Positions 29,401 through 37,922 of a DNA stretch of 64,000 nt are shown piece by piece. Every line of letters starts with the position of its first letter. The first letter of the stretch is position 1. The translations under genes were made by a program, and so were the position numbers. Below the pieces are notes generated by a model. The model was not told the DNA's origin and searched no databases. It saw only the letters and a program-made list of their open reading frames with translations. Origin of the DNA: GMQP-bins7 sp963776565 (GTDB taxonomy: Bacteria > Actinomycetota > Thermoleophilia > Gaiellales > Gaiellaceae); contig CAVZNF010000004.1 in the NCBI GenBank assembly GCA_963776565.1, positions 186,001-250,000 of the forward strand, read 5' to 3'.

Positions 29401-29523
29401 GAGGTGAGCTGGATGGCAGGGCTCTCGAATCGGCTGAGCGCATACAGCCTGTCCGACGACGAGGCGCAGTCCGCGTCCGAGCCGGACGCGCACGAGCCCC
29501 TCGACGAGAACACGGACGACTGA
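26458..29523 (+). CDS. AMP-forming acyl-CoA ligase-like protein fused to a long Pro/Glu-rich tail, frameshifted
   Basis: About 1,020 codons. Residues 1-530 form an adenylating domain with EVVLHEGGFDADERL, YDGYGQAETN (A5), GDWYLTGDVA (A7), FLGRAEDVITSSGG (A8) and LPIVGPKVSRHVLRE with the catalytic Lys (A10). The usual TSGTTG-PK loop reads STPGVGGTRKDV. From about residue 550 a Pro/Glu-rich acidic tail runs to the end. It includes tandem ELEAAPEP units, three copies of a PDFVI-type motif, and a final SWMAGLSNRLSAYSLSDDE. The start is GTG 26458 after GGAGG. Indels near 27065, 27945, 28258, 28565 and 28590 break the frame. The role of the tail is unknown. Confidence 0.75.
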   Translation: MKGLRIGRRRGRDSDVALSPLELALRPALVDGRWQIPDRFNFTRDVVEALARDPKRRALTSLGKEGVIEHRSFLEISDGAALWATTLRENGVTPGDRVIVVAGNTVDWLEIVLGVMKTGAVVVPCMPSISASMLERQVSSTDAALVVAERALEPTIERMGFTPDAHFFDDSSGVKRSSKDIPVAATHDTASRDLAFIVSTPGRRRHAQGRRAHARLRVRNSRPGRALARRRPRRRRLVHDRRRLASHDVEHRHRAVVAWCRGRAARGRVRRRRAARSDVQARAEHPLPVASRVRRPRGAPQARALPLASAPPSRLDRRLPRSRGRRRIRGALGTDHLRRLRPGRDEHRRGAPRRRCVSARLARPRTSRPSRRDHRRPGQRASRRDRGRPRRPRPAADTVRRLLGASGRDEVRLPGRLVPHRRCSARRRGRLLHVPRARGGRDHVERRHVQPLRRRAGPHRTPGHRSGGSRRHPRSPARWPLRPRVRRAEDRSRGLGAGSRPSSASTPRRRCPTRRSRARSSSSTSCRSSARRSAGTFSASDRSQGDRSGRCRRRRSPRWRALPRSRHRSTVSSPRASIAVSRRRSRSRSHSFPSHSPRSSRAAAHRAGAASPPARVGASPARARCRGAAAARTGARCRGRRPGTGADAHARRRGRSRSRARTRTRGRARAAGRAGARSRARAGARSRARAGARSRARAGARSRSRRRPSSRPEPELEPEPDDEPEVELEPAAELMPLAEPVEEAVQDEEQPDPEPELAVAEAQPEPEPEEPAQAEPEPEPEPEPLPVLIVLPEPEPTPETEPEHTPEFTVVEPPAPMPDYVIDEPEGPPPVVVPDPEPEPELGPLPDFVVEPGSAPEPAPMPVESALVPEEEEDLGPLPDFVIDPSLPPELRPAPPPTPVPVQPEAAVPPLKVPTSEKPEPTMSNAAGLYFPPTTAFPIPRDDDDGDAPRGGKRAPRPRPAAELGKSKRSTEPAEPGDEGNEVSWMAGLSNRLSAYSLSDDEAQSASEPDAHEPLDENTDD
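28481..28567 (+). repeat. 24-bp tandem repeat, 3.6 copies, encoding ELEAAPEP
   Basis: Three exact 24-bp units (28481-28504, 28505-28528, 28529-28552) plus a partial fourth lie within the Pro/Glu-rich tail of the ligase. Unit length is a multiple of three, so copy number can change without frame loss. Two apparent frameshifts lie just after it. Confidence 0.9.
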
Positions 29524-29551
29524 CGCGCAGCACCGCGATAGCCTGCGCCGC

Positions 29552-29764
29552 ATGACGGATCAGGCAGCCGTGAGCCTGCTGCGTTGGCTGCGGCGACAGC
29601 TGCGCCAGCCAACGCCGCAGCGCGAGCATCTCGAGGCGGCGATCCAGAACGACGACCCGCGAGAAGTGCGACGACTCGTCGCGCTCGCGCCGTTCAGCGA
29701 TGCCCAGCGCCGACACGTCGACGGCCTGATCACGCGCTGGGAGGACGGAATTGCCGGCAGCTGA
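29552..29764 (+). CDS. small hypothetical protein
   Basis: 70 residues, basic and helical in character (LLRWLRRQLRQPTPQREHLE, DPREVRRLVALAPF, HVDGLITRWEDG). No family was recognised. It lies 28 bases after the ligase gene, and its 3' end overlaps the start of the next gene by 14 bases. Codon use is like that of its neighbours, which supports a real gene. Confidence 0.5.
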   Translation: MTDQAAVSLLRWLRRQLRQPTPQREHLEAAIQNDDPREVRRLVALAPFSDAQRRHVDGLITRWEDGIAGS

Positions 29765-30143
29765 CAACGAGGCGATCGTCCGCCGGATCTTCGACGCGTT
29801 CGCGCGGAAGGAGGCGCTCGCGCTGCGTGGCCTCTTCGCCGAGGACGCCACCTGGTCCGTTCCCGGGCGCGGCATCATGGCCGGCCTGTACGACGGACGC
29901 GAGGCCATCTTCCGCTTCCTCGCAAAGCTTCCGCGGGAGACGGGCGGGACGTACAGCTCCGAGCTGATCGACGTCCTCGCGAGCGAGGATCGCGCTGCCG
30001 CGCTCTACCATGCGCGAGGCGCGCGCAACGGGCGCCTGCTCGAGCTCGAGCAGGTGCTGCTCTTCGGCTTCGAGGACGGCCTGGTGAGGCACGTGCTCGC
30101 GCTTCCCAGCGATCCCGACGCCTTCGAAGCCTTCTGGGCGTAG
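29751..30143 (+). CDS. SnoaL/NTF2-like fold protein
   Basis: 130 residues. EAIVRRIFDAFARKEALAL, LFAEDATWSVPGRG, DGREAIFRFLAKL and a last strand DGLVRHVLALPSDPDAF fit the cone-shaped NTF2-like fold, here of the SnoaL/ketosteroid isomerase-like type. The reaction is not predictable. TTG 29751 follows GGAGGACGGAA, a good Shine-Dalgarno at proper spacing, and overlaps the previous gene. Confidence 0.75.
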   Translation: MPAADNEAIVRRIFDAFARKEALALRGLFAEDATWSVPGRGIMAGLYDGREAIFRFLAKLPRETGGTYSSELIDVLASEDRAAALYHARGARNGRLLELEQVLLFGFEDGLVRHVLALPSDPDAFEAFWA

Positions 30144-30153
30144 GGTCCCGCGC

Positions 30154-31017
30154 ATGAGCGATTCGCGCTTCGCGGACGGACTCCGCTACCGCATCGAGAT
30201 CCCCTCGGTCGAGGGTCCGCGCGTGCTCGAGGCGGTGCTGGAGGAGGCCGAGCGGCGATCCGTACCCGTGCGACGGGTCTCGCAGGGAAGCGGCGTGATG
30301 ATGCTGACCGACGACGAGATCCGCGCGATGGCCGCGCTCGGCGCCGATGCGGGTGTCGAGGTCTCGCTCTTCCTCGGGCCGCGCGGCGCGTGGGACACAG
30401 GTGGACAGTCGATCGTCACGTCGGCAGCGGGAGGGGTCGCGCGCGGGCAGGCTGGGATCGACGCGTCGGTGGCCGAGGTGCGACGCGGAGTCGCGCTCGG
30501 AATTCGCTCATTCCTTGTCGCCGACCTCGGTGTCCTGAAGACGCTCGGCGACATGCGGCGCGCCGGCGAGCTACCCACGTCGCTCGTCCTCAAGACGTCG
30601 GTTCTCCTCCCCTGCGCCAACTCCGCGACCGCGCACACGCTCGAGGAGCTCGGCGCCACGACGATCAACGTCTCGACCGACCTCTCGCCCGCCGAGCTCG
30701 GTGAGCTTCGCTCCGCGTGCACGGCACCGCTCGACGTCTACGTCGAGGTGCCCGACGACCAGGGTGGGTTCGTGCGCTTTTACGAGGTTCCGGAGATCGT
30801 CCGCCTCGCGGCGCCCGTCTACGTGAAGCTCGGTCTGCGCAACGCCCCGAACATCTATCCGTCGGGACTCCACCTCGAGGAGCTCGCGGTGAAGCTCGGC
30901 CGCGAGCGCGTGCGGCGCGCGGAGCTCGTTCTGCGACTGCTCGAGGAGCAGGCGCCGGAGCTCGTCGAGGGCCGGGGCGAAGACCGACCGCCCGACCTCG
31001 GGATCCCCGAGCCGTGA
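30154..31017 (+). CDS. TIM-barrel protein, possibly U32 peptidase-like
   Basis: 287 residues. Blocks include GVMMLTDDEIRAMAALGAD, SAAGGVARGQAGIDA, SFLVADLGVLKTLGDMRRAG, LVLKTSVLLPCANSATAHT, DVYVEVPDDQGGFVRFYE and VYVKLGLRNAPNIYPSG. The alternating strand/helix pattern, with acidic and Lys residues at strand ends, suggests a TIM barrel. I associate it with proteins annotated as U32 peptidases, but the U32 signature was not seen, so peptidase activity is doubtful. The stop overlaps the GTG of an RraA-like gene (GTGA), hinting at a joint pathway. Confidence 0.5.
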   Translation: MSDSRFADGLRYRIEIPSVEGPRVLEAVLEEAERRSVPVRRVSQGSGVMMLTDDEIRAMAALGADAGVEVSLFLGPRGAWDTGGQSIVTSAAGGVARGQAGIDASVAEVRRGVALGIRSFLVADLGVLKTLGDMRRAGELPTSLVLKTSVLLPCANSATAHTLEELGATTINVSTDLSPAELGELRSACTAPLDVYVEVPDDQGGFVRFYEVPEIVRLAAPVYVKLGLRNAPNIYPSGLHLEELAVKLGRERVRRAELVLRLLEEQAPELVEGRGEDRPPDLGIPEP

Positions 31018-31664
31018 GAGAGCGCTTCGCGGCGATCTACACGGCGGCGCTCGCGGACATCCTCGACGCGCGAGGGCTGCACGATCAGACGCTTCCCCCG
31101 TCGATCCGAGGCGCTCGAGCGTGGCACGCGCGTCGTCGGCCCCGCATACACCGTCAAGGGCGGTCCCGCCTCGAATCGGGACGCGGCTGCGTACGACGAG
31201 GCGATCCGGAAGGTGCTCGGGATGCTGGGCGACGTGGCAGAGGGCCACGTCGCGGTCTATGCCTGCGACCACGACGTCTCGGCGCATCTCGGCGAGCTCT
31301 CGGTCACGTCGCTCAAGGCACGCGGCGTCGCCGGCTGCGTCCTCGACGGAGGCTGCCGCGACATCGGCTTCATCCTCGATGAAGGGTTCCCCGTCTTCTG
31401 CCGCTTCGTCACGCCCGAGGACTCGACCTGGCGGTGGAGAGCTGGAGGCGACGCAGGTGCCGGTGACGATCGGGCGCGTGCGCGTGGAGCCGGGCGACTG
31501 GGTTGTCGGCGACGACGACGGCGTCGTCATCGTGCCGCAAGCGAATAGCGGAGGACGTGCTCGCCGAGGCGGAGCAGAAGGCTGCCATCGAGAGCGAGAT
31601 CCGCGTCGCCGTGCGGGACGGAATGCCGCCGCTCGAGGCGTACGAGCGCTACGGCACGTTCTGA
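31014..31664 (+). CDS. RraA family protein (HMG/CHA aldolase-like), frameshifted
   Basis: About 216 codons. The active-site motif DGGCRDIGFILDEGFPVF (DGxxRD) and the earlier loop VVGPAYTVKGGPAS are those of 4-hydroxy-4-methyl-2-oxoglutarate aldolase/RraA proteins. These cleave 4-hydroxy-2-oxo acids or decarboxylate oxaloacetate, while some inhibit RNase E. EPGDWVVGDDDGVVIVP closes the fold. Indels lie near 31105, 31435 and 31540. It ends three bases before the convergent TolB-like gene. Confidence 0.8.
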
Positions 31665-31667
31665 GCG

Positions 31668-32565
31668 CTAGCCCTGCGGCGGTGGAACTGGATTCCACGC
31701 CGGGCTCGAGTCGTTGTTCTTCGATCCGTGAGCGCGTCCGTCTCGCCCTTCAGATCGGTCGTCGAGATCGCTCCATCCTGCGAGAAGGCGATCGTCGACC
31801 CGTCGGGTGACCACGCGGGTCCGAAAGTATCCGGACCGCGTTTCGTCAAGCGGTGCACACGTTTGCTCGTGACGTCGACCAGATAGAGGTCGTAGAGCGA
31901 GCCGACGATGTTCGACGCGAAGACGATCTGTGATCCGTCGGGCGACCACGCCGGGTTGATGCTCGAGCCGCGCAGCGACGTCAAGCGCTGCGGATCCGAG
32001 CCGTCGGGCCGCATGATCCAGATCTCGTGTTCCTGTGTGCCCGACAAGCGTCGAGTGAACGCGATCCAGTTTCCGTCCGGAGACCATGCGGGATCGCTGT
32101 CGGATCCCATGGCGTGCGAGATCGGGTGCGCCGAGGTGCCATCCGCCTTCATGACGTAGATGTCGTCGGCGCGCTTGAACGCGATCTGCTGTCCGTCCGG
32201 CGCCCACGTGGGATGCGTGTCGTCGACACGCGTCGCCGTGAGCCGCTGCGTGCCGGTCCCGTCGGCTCGCATGACGTAGATGTCGAGACGATCCTGCGCG
32301 CCTGCTCGCAAACGCGATCTTCGCACCGTCGGGCGACCATGCCGGGTCGATCTGGAAGAAGAGACCGGCCGGCGATGACGTGTCGACCTCGGTTCGCGTG
32401 AGCCGCTTCTGTCGAGCTCCGTCGGCATCCATCGCGTAGATCGCGTAGTCGCCGTCCCGAGTGCTCACGAAGAGAAGATCGGGCCTCGGATCTCCGCCTC
32501 CTCCCGCAGGCGGACAGCACGAGCGTCGTGCCCACGGCCAGGAGCAGGAGAAGTCGGATGTGCAT
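31668..32565 (-). CDS. TolB-like WD40/PD40 beta-propeller lipoprotein, frameshifted
   Basis: About 299 codons. A lipoprotein signal (LLLLLAVGTTLVLSACG) precedes repeated propeller blades with the PD40 signature. Examples are IDPAWSPDGAKIAFAS, THPTWAPDGQQIAFK, SDPAWSPDGNWIAFT, INPAWSPDGSQIVFAS and FGPAWSPDGSTIAFS, each followed by an IYVM- or LYLV-type strand. It is an extracytoplasmic protein, probably for protein interaction. Indels lie near 32480, 32310 and 31730. It follows livF by 23 bases on the same strand but is probably not part of the transport function. Confidence 0.85.
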
Positions 32566-32588
32566 CGATTCGAGGAGCCGAGCGCGGC

Positions 32589-33327
32589 CTAGTGGGCCAA
32601 CGGCTCGACGCCAAGGTACCGGCGCTGTAGTTCGGGGTTCGTGGACAGCTCAGCCGCGGTGGTCTCGTGGGCGATCTCCCCGCCCACCATGATCAGCTGG
32701 CGCTCTGCGACCGACGTCGCGACGCCGAGGTTCTGCTCGATCAGGAGAATTGCCAGACCTTCCTGCTCCAATTTCCCGAGCGTGTCGATCAGAACCTCGA
32801 TGACTGTGGGAGCGAGACCCTCGGAGGGCTCGTCCATGATCAGAAGCCTCGGGTTTCCGAGAAGCGCACGTCCGATCGCGAGCATCTGCTGCTCACCGCC
32901 CGATAGTTGCGCGCCGCCGTTGCGCTTGCGTTCGGCGAGCCGAGGAAACAGGTCGTAGACGCGATCCGCGGTCCACCCGCCATTCGCACCGCGTGACCCG
33001 AGTGATCTTGAGATGCTCGTCGACCGTCAGCGACGGGAAGAGGCGTCTTCCCTGCGGGACGTAGCCGATACCGGCGCGGGCGATCTTGTACGACGGCGTG
33101 CCCAGGAGCTCGCGGCCGTCGAGCTTGACCGATCCTGCCGCCCGCGGTGGCGCGAGGCCCATGATCGCCGCACACAAGGTCGTCTTGCCCATGCCGTTCC
33201 GACCGATGATGGCCACCGACTCGCCACCGATCTCGAACGTGACGTCGTGAAGGACGTGTGCGCCCGAGTAGAACGCGTTGAGACCGGTGACCTCGAACAG
33301 CGGCGGTTTCGGACTCGACGACCTCAC
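32589..33327 (-). CDS. livF: branched-chain amino acid-type ABC transporter ATP-binding protein LivF
   Basis: About 245 residues. It has Walker A GRNGMGKTTLCAAIMGLA, GYVPQGRRLFPSLTVDEHL (typical of LivF), signature LSGGEQQMLAIGRAL, Walker B LLIMDEPSEGLAP and LLIEQNLGVA. One indel near 32990 separates the halves. GTG 33327 overlaps the LivG stop (GTGA). It is the last transport gene of the operon. Confidence 0.92.
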
Positions 33328-34119
33328 TCATCGACGTCACCATGGCTCCCGCGCCCGAGGTACAGATCGTGGACGAGTTCGTTCGCCCGTATCTCGTCAG
33401 TCGTGCCTTCGACGATCACCCGGCCGTCGTGCATCATCGTCACCTGCTCGGCGACTCGAAGCGCGATGTCCATGTCGTGCTCGATCAGGACGAGCGTGAT
33501 GCTCCGGTCGAGCTCGAGCAGAAGGTCGGTCAGGAGCTGCCGCTCTCCACGTGACAGCCCCGAGGCGGGCTCGTCCAGCATGAGCATCCTTGGCTCCGAC
33601 GCGAGAGCCATGGCGAGCGCGACCTGACGATGCTCGCCGTGTGAGAGCGACCCGACCGTATCCCCCAGCTTGTGGTCGATCGCGACCCGCCGTGCGGCGT
33701 CGCGCGCACGACTGCGTATCGCACGGTCTCTTCCAGGCAGGATGACCGGTCGCAGGTGGCCGCGTCTCGACTCCGACGATCGAGAGGTAGATGCTGTCCT
33801 CGACGCTCATGCCCAGGAGCATGCGTGCCTGCTGATACGTGCGCGCAAGCCCGAGCTTTGCGCGAGCTCTGGCGGGCTGGTGCGTCACGTCGTGCCCGAA
33901 GAGCTCGACGGTGCCTGCCGTCGGCGGGAAGTCCCCCGAGATGACGTTGAACAGCGTCGTCTTGCCGGCGCCGTTCAAACCGAGGATCGCCCGCCTCTCG
34001 CCGTCCGCGATCTGCAGATCCACATCGCGAACGGCATGGAGCCCGCCGAAACGCCGGCCGACCCCCCTGAGCAGGAGGGCCGGCGCGGCGCTTCGAGGTT
34101 GAGTAGCGGCTTCCGCCAC
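33324..34119 (-). CDS. livG: branched-chain amino acid-type ABC transporter ATP-binding protein LivG
   Basis: About 264 residues. It has Walker A GLNGAGKTTLFNVISGDFPP, the LivG-type LARTYQQARMLLGMSVEDSI, signature SHGEHRQVALAMALA, Walker B MLMLDEPASGLS and the switch histidine in LIEHDMDIAL. One indel near 33760 breaks it. GTG 34119 starts seven bases after the binding-protein stop. Confidence 0.92.
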
Positions 34120-34126
34120 TAACTCG

Positions 34127-35539
34127 CTACTTGACGACTCCGTTGACGACGGGTCGCCCCTTCCCGGTCCACGGAAGCCGCTTGTGGGCGCAGGTCGGGT
34201 AGGTCCGGCTCGGTGGCTTCGTGACCGTGCCACCGAATGTTTCGTCGACGTACTGCACGACCTTCTGCACCGTCACGACCGCGAGCGCACCCGGTGCCGT
34301 AACGTCCATGCGGTACGAGTACTGCTGCTGGAGTGCCTGGTTGTTCTTACCCAGGCGGAGCGGCCCGTACGCCGCGTCGGGCAGCGTCGTGACGCGGAGG
34401 CGCTTCTGCAGCGCCTTCTGGCCGTCCGAGATGTTCCCCTTGACCGCGATCAGGGCCTTCATCAGGGCCTGGGCGTTGACGTAGTAGTTGAAGGTGAACC
34501 CGTCGGCCGCGTGGTCGGACGCCTTGCCGGCGAGCGGCGGGTACTTGTTGAACCACTTGTCCAGGATCTTCTTGTACTTCGTCACGGCAGCGCCCTTGAG
34601 ATCCGGAGCCGTGCCGAAACCGCCGACATACGCGCCGCTCAGGTGCGGGCCGATCGTCTTGTCAGCGCCGGACGAGAAGAAGAAGAGGTTCCCGATGATC
34701 TGCTTGGCCTTGAGGGGCCCGTACAGATTCTCGAACGCCTTGATCGACGGGACCGTCCCCGTGCCACCGATCGCCCAGAAGTAGCCGTCCACCTTGTCCG
34801 GTGCCGGCAGCTGCTGCACGAATGAGGAGTAGTCCGTCGTGTTGAGCGGCGGGAAGACGCGCTTCGTGATGTTGCCGCCCGCTGCACAGAAGTCCGCGAT
34901 GAAGCCTGCGCCGGACGCATAGCCGAAGCTGTAGTCGTCCATGATGATCGCAGCCTTCTTCCACTTGTTCTTCTTGGTGGCGATCGACCCGATGCCGGCC
35001 TGCCACTGAACGCCGCTCCCGTTGAATCGGAAGAAGTTCGGCGCCTTCACGGCGGCCGTGGTGTCCCACGCGCCGGCCGTGCCGTTCACGAACGTCTTCG
35101 TCGGGTGCTGCTTGGCGTAGTTGGCCACGGCGACGGACTCGTCGCCCGACAGCGGCCCGATCATCATGTCGGCACCGAGCTGCTCCATGAGCCGCTTGGT
35201 CTCCTTGATCGCCGAGTCGGCTGTGTCGTTCGCGCAGCCGATCCCCACGAGCTTGAGCGGGTGGCCACCGATCGACCCTCCGTGCCATCCTGCAGACGGC
35301 TTGTTCGGGTTGTTCGGCTTGGCTCCGCCGAACTGCGAAACAGCCGTAATCGCCCCGCCGATGTCTTGCTGATAGTTGGCGGCGAAAGCGCCACCACAGT
35401 CGGACAAGATCGCGAACTTGAGCGGGGTTGCCGTCGCCGTGCCGACGGCTGCGGTCGCAGTCGTCGTGGCCGCAACGGCTACCACTGCCATGGCCAGGCC
35501 AAGCAACAGCCGACGGCCTGGCACTCGCGAATGAATCAT
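34127..35539 (-). CDS. branched-chain amino acid-type ABC transporter substrate-binding protein
   Basis: 470 residues, longer than the usual 370-400. A signal peptide (RLLLGLAMAVVAVAATTTA) is followed by a LivJ/AmiC-like type-1 binding fold with MIGPLSGDESVAVANYAKQ, NFFRFNGSGVQWQAGIGS, AAIIMDDYSFGYASGAGF and GYFWAIGGTGTVPSIKAF. TAGGAGGGCGCAC precedes the ATG. It is separated from livM by 102 bases in which I see no other feature. The ligand is unknown; the family binds amino acids, amides, urea or aromatic acids. Confidence 0.9.
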   Translation of the reverse strand: MIHSRVPGRRLLLGLAMAVVAVAATTTATAAVGTATATPLKFAILSDCGGAFAANYQQDIGGAITAVSQFGGAKPNNPNKPSAGWHGGSIGGHPLKLVGIGCANDTADSAIKETKRLMEQLGADMMIGPLSGDESVAVANYAKQHPTKTFVNGTAGAWDTTAAVKAPNFFRFNGSGVQWQAGIGSIATKKNKWKKAAIIMDDYSFGYASGAGFIADFCAAGGNITKRVFPPLNTTDYSSFVQQLPAPDKVDGYFWAIGGTGTVPSIKAFENLYGPLKAKQIIGNLFFFSSGADKTIGPHLSGAYVGGFGTAPDLKGAAVTKYKKILDKWFNKYPPLAGKASDHAADGFTFNYYVNAQALMKALIAVKGNISDGQKALQKRLRVTTLPDAAYGPLRLGKNNQALQQQYSYRMDVTAPGALAVVTVQKVVQYVDETFGGTVTKPPSRTYPTCAHKRLPWTGKGRPVVNGVVK

Positions 35540-35641
35540 GTGCGCCCTCCTAGGAGCTTCAGTTGGATGAAATGGAGCCTAAACCACCTTCAACAGCAAC
35601 GTGGCGTCCATGGACTCGGTCGGAACATCCCTCCTCTCTCG

Positions 35642-36713
35642 CTACCCGTCAGGCCCGCCAAGTGATGGAGTCGCATCGCTCGGCCCGCCGACGCCAACGG
35701 GCTGCGGCGGTCTCTCGAACCGCCGGAGGAGCGATTCCCAAATGCCCATCAATCCCCCCGGTGAGACGAGGACGATCACCAGGAAGATGACACCGATCAT
35801 GGTGTGGAACGTGCCGCCGACGATCGGCAGGTTGTCGGTGCGCACGTAGTTCTGGATGAGGACGAACGCCAGCGCCCCGAGCCATGCTCCCTCGAGGCGG
35901 GTGAGACCTCCGATCACGCAGATGACGAGCAGATCGATCGCGGCACCGATGCTGATCGAAGCCGGATCGATGTGACCGTTCCACCATACGAAGAGGACGC
36001 CGCCGAGTGCTGCGATGAAGCCGGCGACGCCGAAAGCCATCGTCCGATGGACCGCGACATTGAACCCGAGGGAGCCCATGCGCACCGGGTCGTCTCGGAC
36101 GCCCTGCAGCGCCAACCCGAACGGCGTTCGCACGAGATATCTGAGCCCGACGTAGACGAGCACTGCCAGACCCGAGCGCTGCGTAGTACAGCCGGTTCGG
36201 ATGCGCGTTGACGTTCCCGATGAACGCCGGCGCCTCGATCCCGCTGATCCCGCCGAAGCCCGAAAGGCTCAGGTTCGCTCCGAAGAAGACGTTCGCGATC
36301 ACCGCGTAGGTGAGCGTGATCATGAGGAAGTAGATGCCCGCGCTTCGGCTAGCGAGCGCACCCAGCAAGAGTGCGATCGCTGTCGCAACCACGATCCCGA
36401 CGATGACGCCCCACCACGGGTTCCAGCCGAGATTGAGGCCCTTGCTGTTCCCGTTCGTCACCGCATTGCCGAGCGCGAAGCCTGCGATGCCGAAGATGGA
36501 GACCTGCGCAAGCGAGACCATCCCGCCGTAGGCCGAGAGGAAGATGAGGCTTGCTGCGGCGATGCCGAGAAACAACGCCTGCGTGAGGATGAAGTTGACG
36601 AAGTAGGCCGACATGAACGGTGTCGAGACCAACGCGGGCGCGACGAGTGCGAACGCCAAGGCCGCAACCGCGATCCCGCGTTCGAGAGCATGTCCCACCG
36701 ACGTCGGCTTCAT
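35642..36713 (-). CDS. livM: branched-chain amino acid-type ABC transporter permease LivM
   Basis: About 356 codons. It has roughly nine to ten helices, with ILTQALFLGIAAASLIFLSA, GMVSLAQVSIFGIAGFALGN, GIYFLMITLTYAVIANVFF and the LivM signature FGLALQGVRDDPVRMGSLG. VSPGGLMGIWESLLRRF is the usual C-terminus. One indel near 36170 splits it. ATG 36713 overlaps the LivH stop (ATGA). Confidence 0.92.
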
Positions 36714-37873
36714 GCCGGTCTTCCGAAGAGCCCGAGTGGTCGGAACGCGAGGACGACCGCGAGCAACACGAACGTGAAGATGATCGAGTAGTACGTGTAG
36801 CTCTCTGGCAGATAGACAGCTGCGAACGTCGACACGAGACCCAGCAAAAGCGCACCCACGGCGGCGCCGACGAGCGACCCCATCCCACCGATGATCACGA
36901 CGACGAGCGAATACAGCAGCCAGTTCGCGTCGACACCGGGTCCGAGACTCGCGAACGACCCGCCGATCGCGCCGCCCAGGCCGGCGAGCGCCGACCCGAC
37001 GAAGAAGGCGATTGCAAAGGTGAGCTGGATGTTGACTCCGAGAGCAGTGACCATCTGACGGTCGTCGACACCCGCGCGGATGACCATGCCGGTGCGCGTC
37101 TTCTTGAGCCAGAGGAACAGCCCGAGGCCGACCACGATCGCGATCCCGAGGATGAAGAGTCGAGTGAGCGAGTACTCGACGTCGGCGAGCTGAATCGGTA
37201 CGCGCCTGTCGAGCACTCCGGGCCACGCGATGTCCTGGGTAAAGGCGCCGAAGTGCGCGATCATCTGATCGGCGAGGATGATCGCGATCGCGATCGTGAT
37301 CAGCGCCTGCCGGAGCTCCTGGCCCTGGTTCCAGCGAAGGAACAGCTGCTGCATCGCAAGACCGACGAAACCGATCGCCACCGCCGCGATCAACGCCGGA
37401 ACGAGCCATTGCCAGAAGCTCACCTGCGAGCTCAGGATGCCGAAGGCGGAGTCTTGACCAACGAGCTTGCGCTCGAGCTTCAAGGCGATGTAGCCGCCGA
37501 GCAGGAAGAAGGCGCCGTGCGCCATGTTTACGACCCTCATCAACCCGAAGATGAGCGTGAACCCACTCGCAACCACGAAGTACACGCCAGCGGCGGTGAG
37601 ACCGTTCAACAACGTGATGATGAAGTCGTGGCGGTCGTGCACCGCCGAGCCGAACGTCGTCTGGATTCCCGTACAGCCCGTCTCCGAACACGGTCTGGCG
37701 GCGAACAGGATCCACACGAGCGCGAGTCCGATCAGCCCGAATGCCACCAGTCGCGGCGCAAGCCGAGCGGCATCCCCGTGTCGCAACCAGTCCCTCACCG
37801 ACAGTGCGAACGTACCAACGTCGCGGGAAGCTTTCAATGGAGAGCCGCCCGCTTGACTGGCGGCCTCCGTCAC
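36710..37873 (-). CDS. livH: branched-chain amino acid-type ABC transporter permease LivH
   Basis: About 387 residues. It has LLNGLTAAGVYFVVASGFTL, IFGLMRVVNMAHGAFFLLGG (LivH signature), RAGVDDRQMVTALGVNIQL and a C-terminal GMGSLVGAAVGALLLGLVST. The start is taken as GTG 37873 because a longer reading would run past the divergent larA-like start. GTG codons further in, such as the one at VRDWLRHG, remain possible. It is first in the five-gene Liv operon. Confidence 0.9.
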   Translation of the reverse strand: MTEAASQAGGSPLKASRDVGTFALSVRDWLRHGDAARLAPRLVAFGLIGLALVWILFAARPCSETGCTGIQTTFGSAVHDRHDFIITLLNGLTAAGVYFVVASGFTLIFGLMRVVNMAHGAFFLLGGYIALKLERKLVGQDSAFGILSSQVSFWQWLVPALIAAVAIGFVGLAMQQLFLRWNQGQELRQALITIAIAIILADQMIAHFGAFTQDIAWPGVLDRRVPIQLADVEYSLTRLFILGIAIVVGLGLFLWLKKTRTGMVIRAGVDDRQMVTALGVNIQLTFAIAFFVGSALAGLGGAIGGSFASLGPGVDANWLLYSLVVVIIGGMGSLVGAAVGALLLGLVSTFAAVYLPESYTYYSIIFTFVLLAVVLAFRPLGLFGRPA

Positions 37874-37922
37874 GCTTAGCCTGGCTCGAGACCTACGCGA
37901 GTCCGAAACCCGAGGAGGAATG

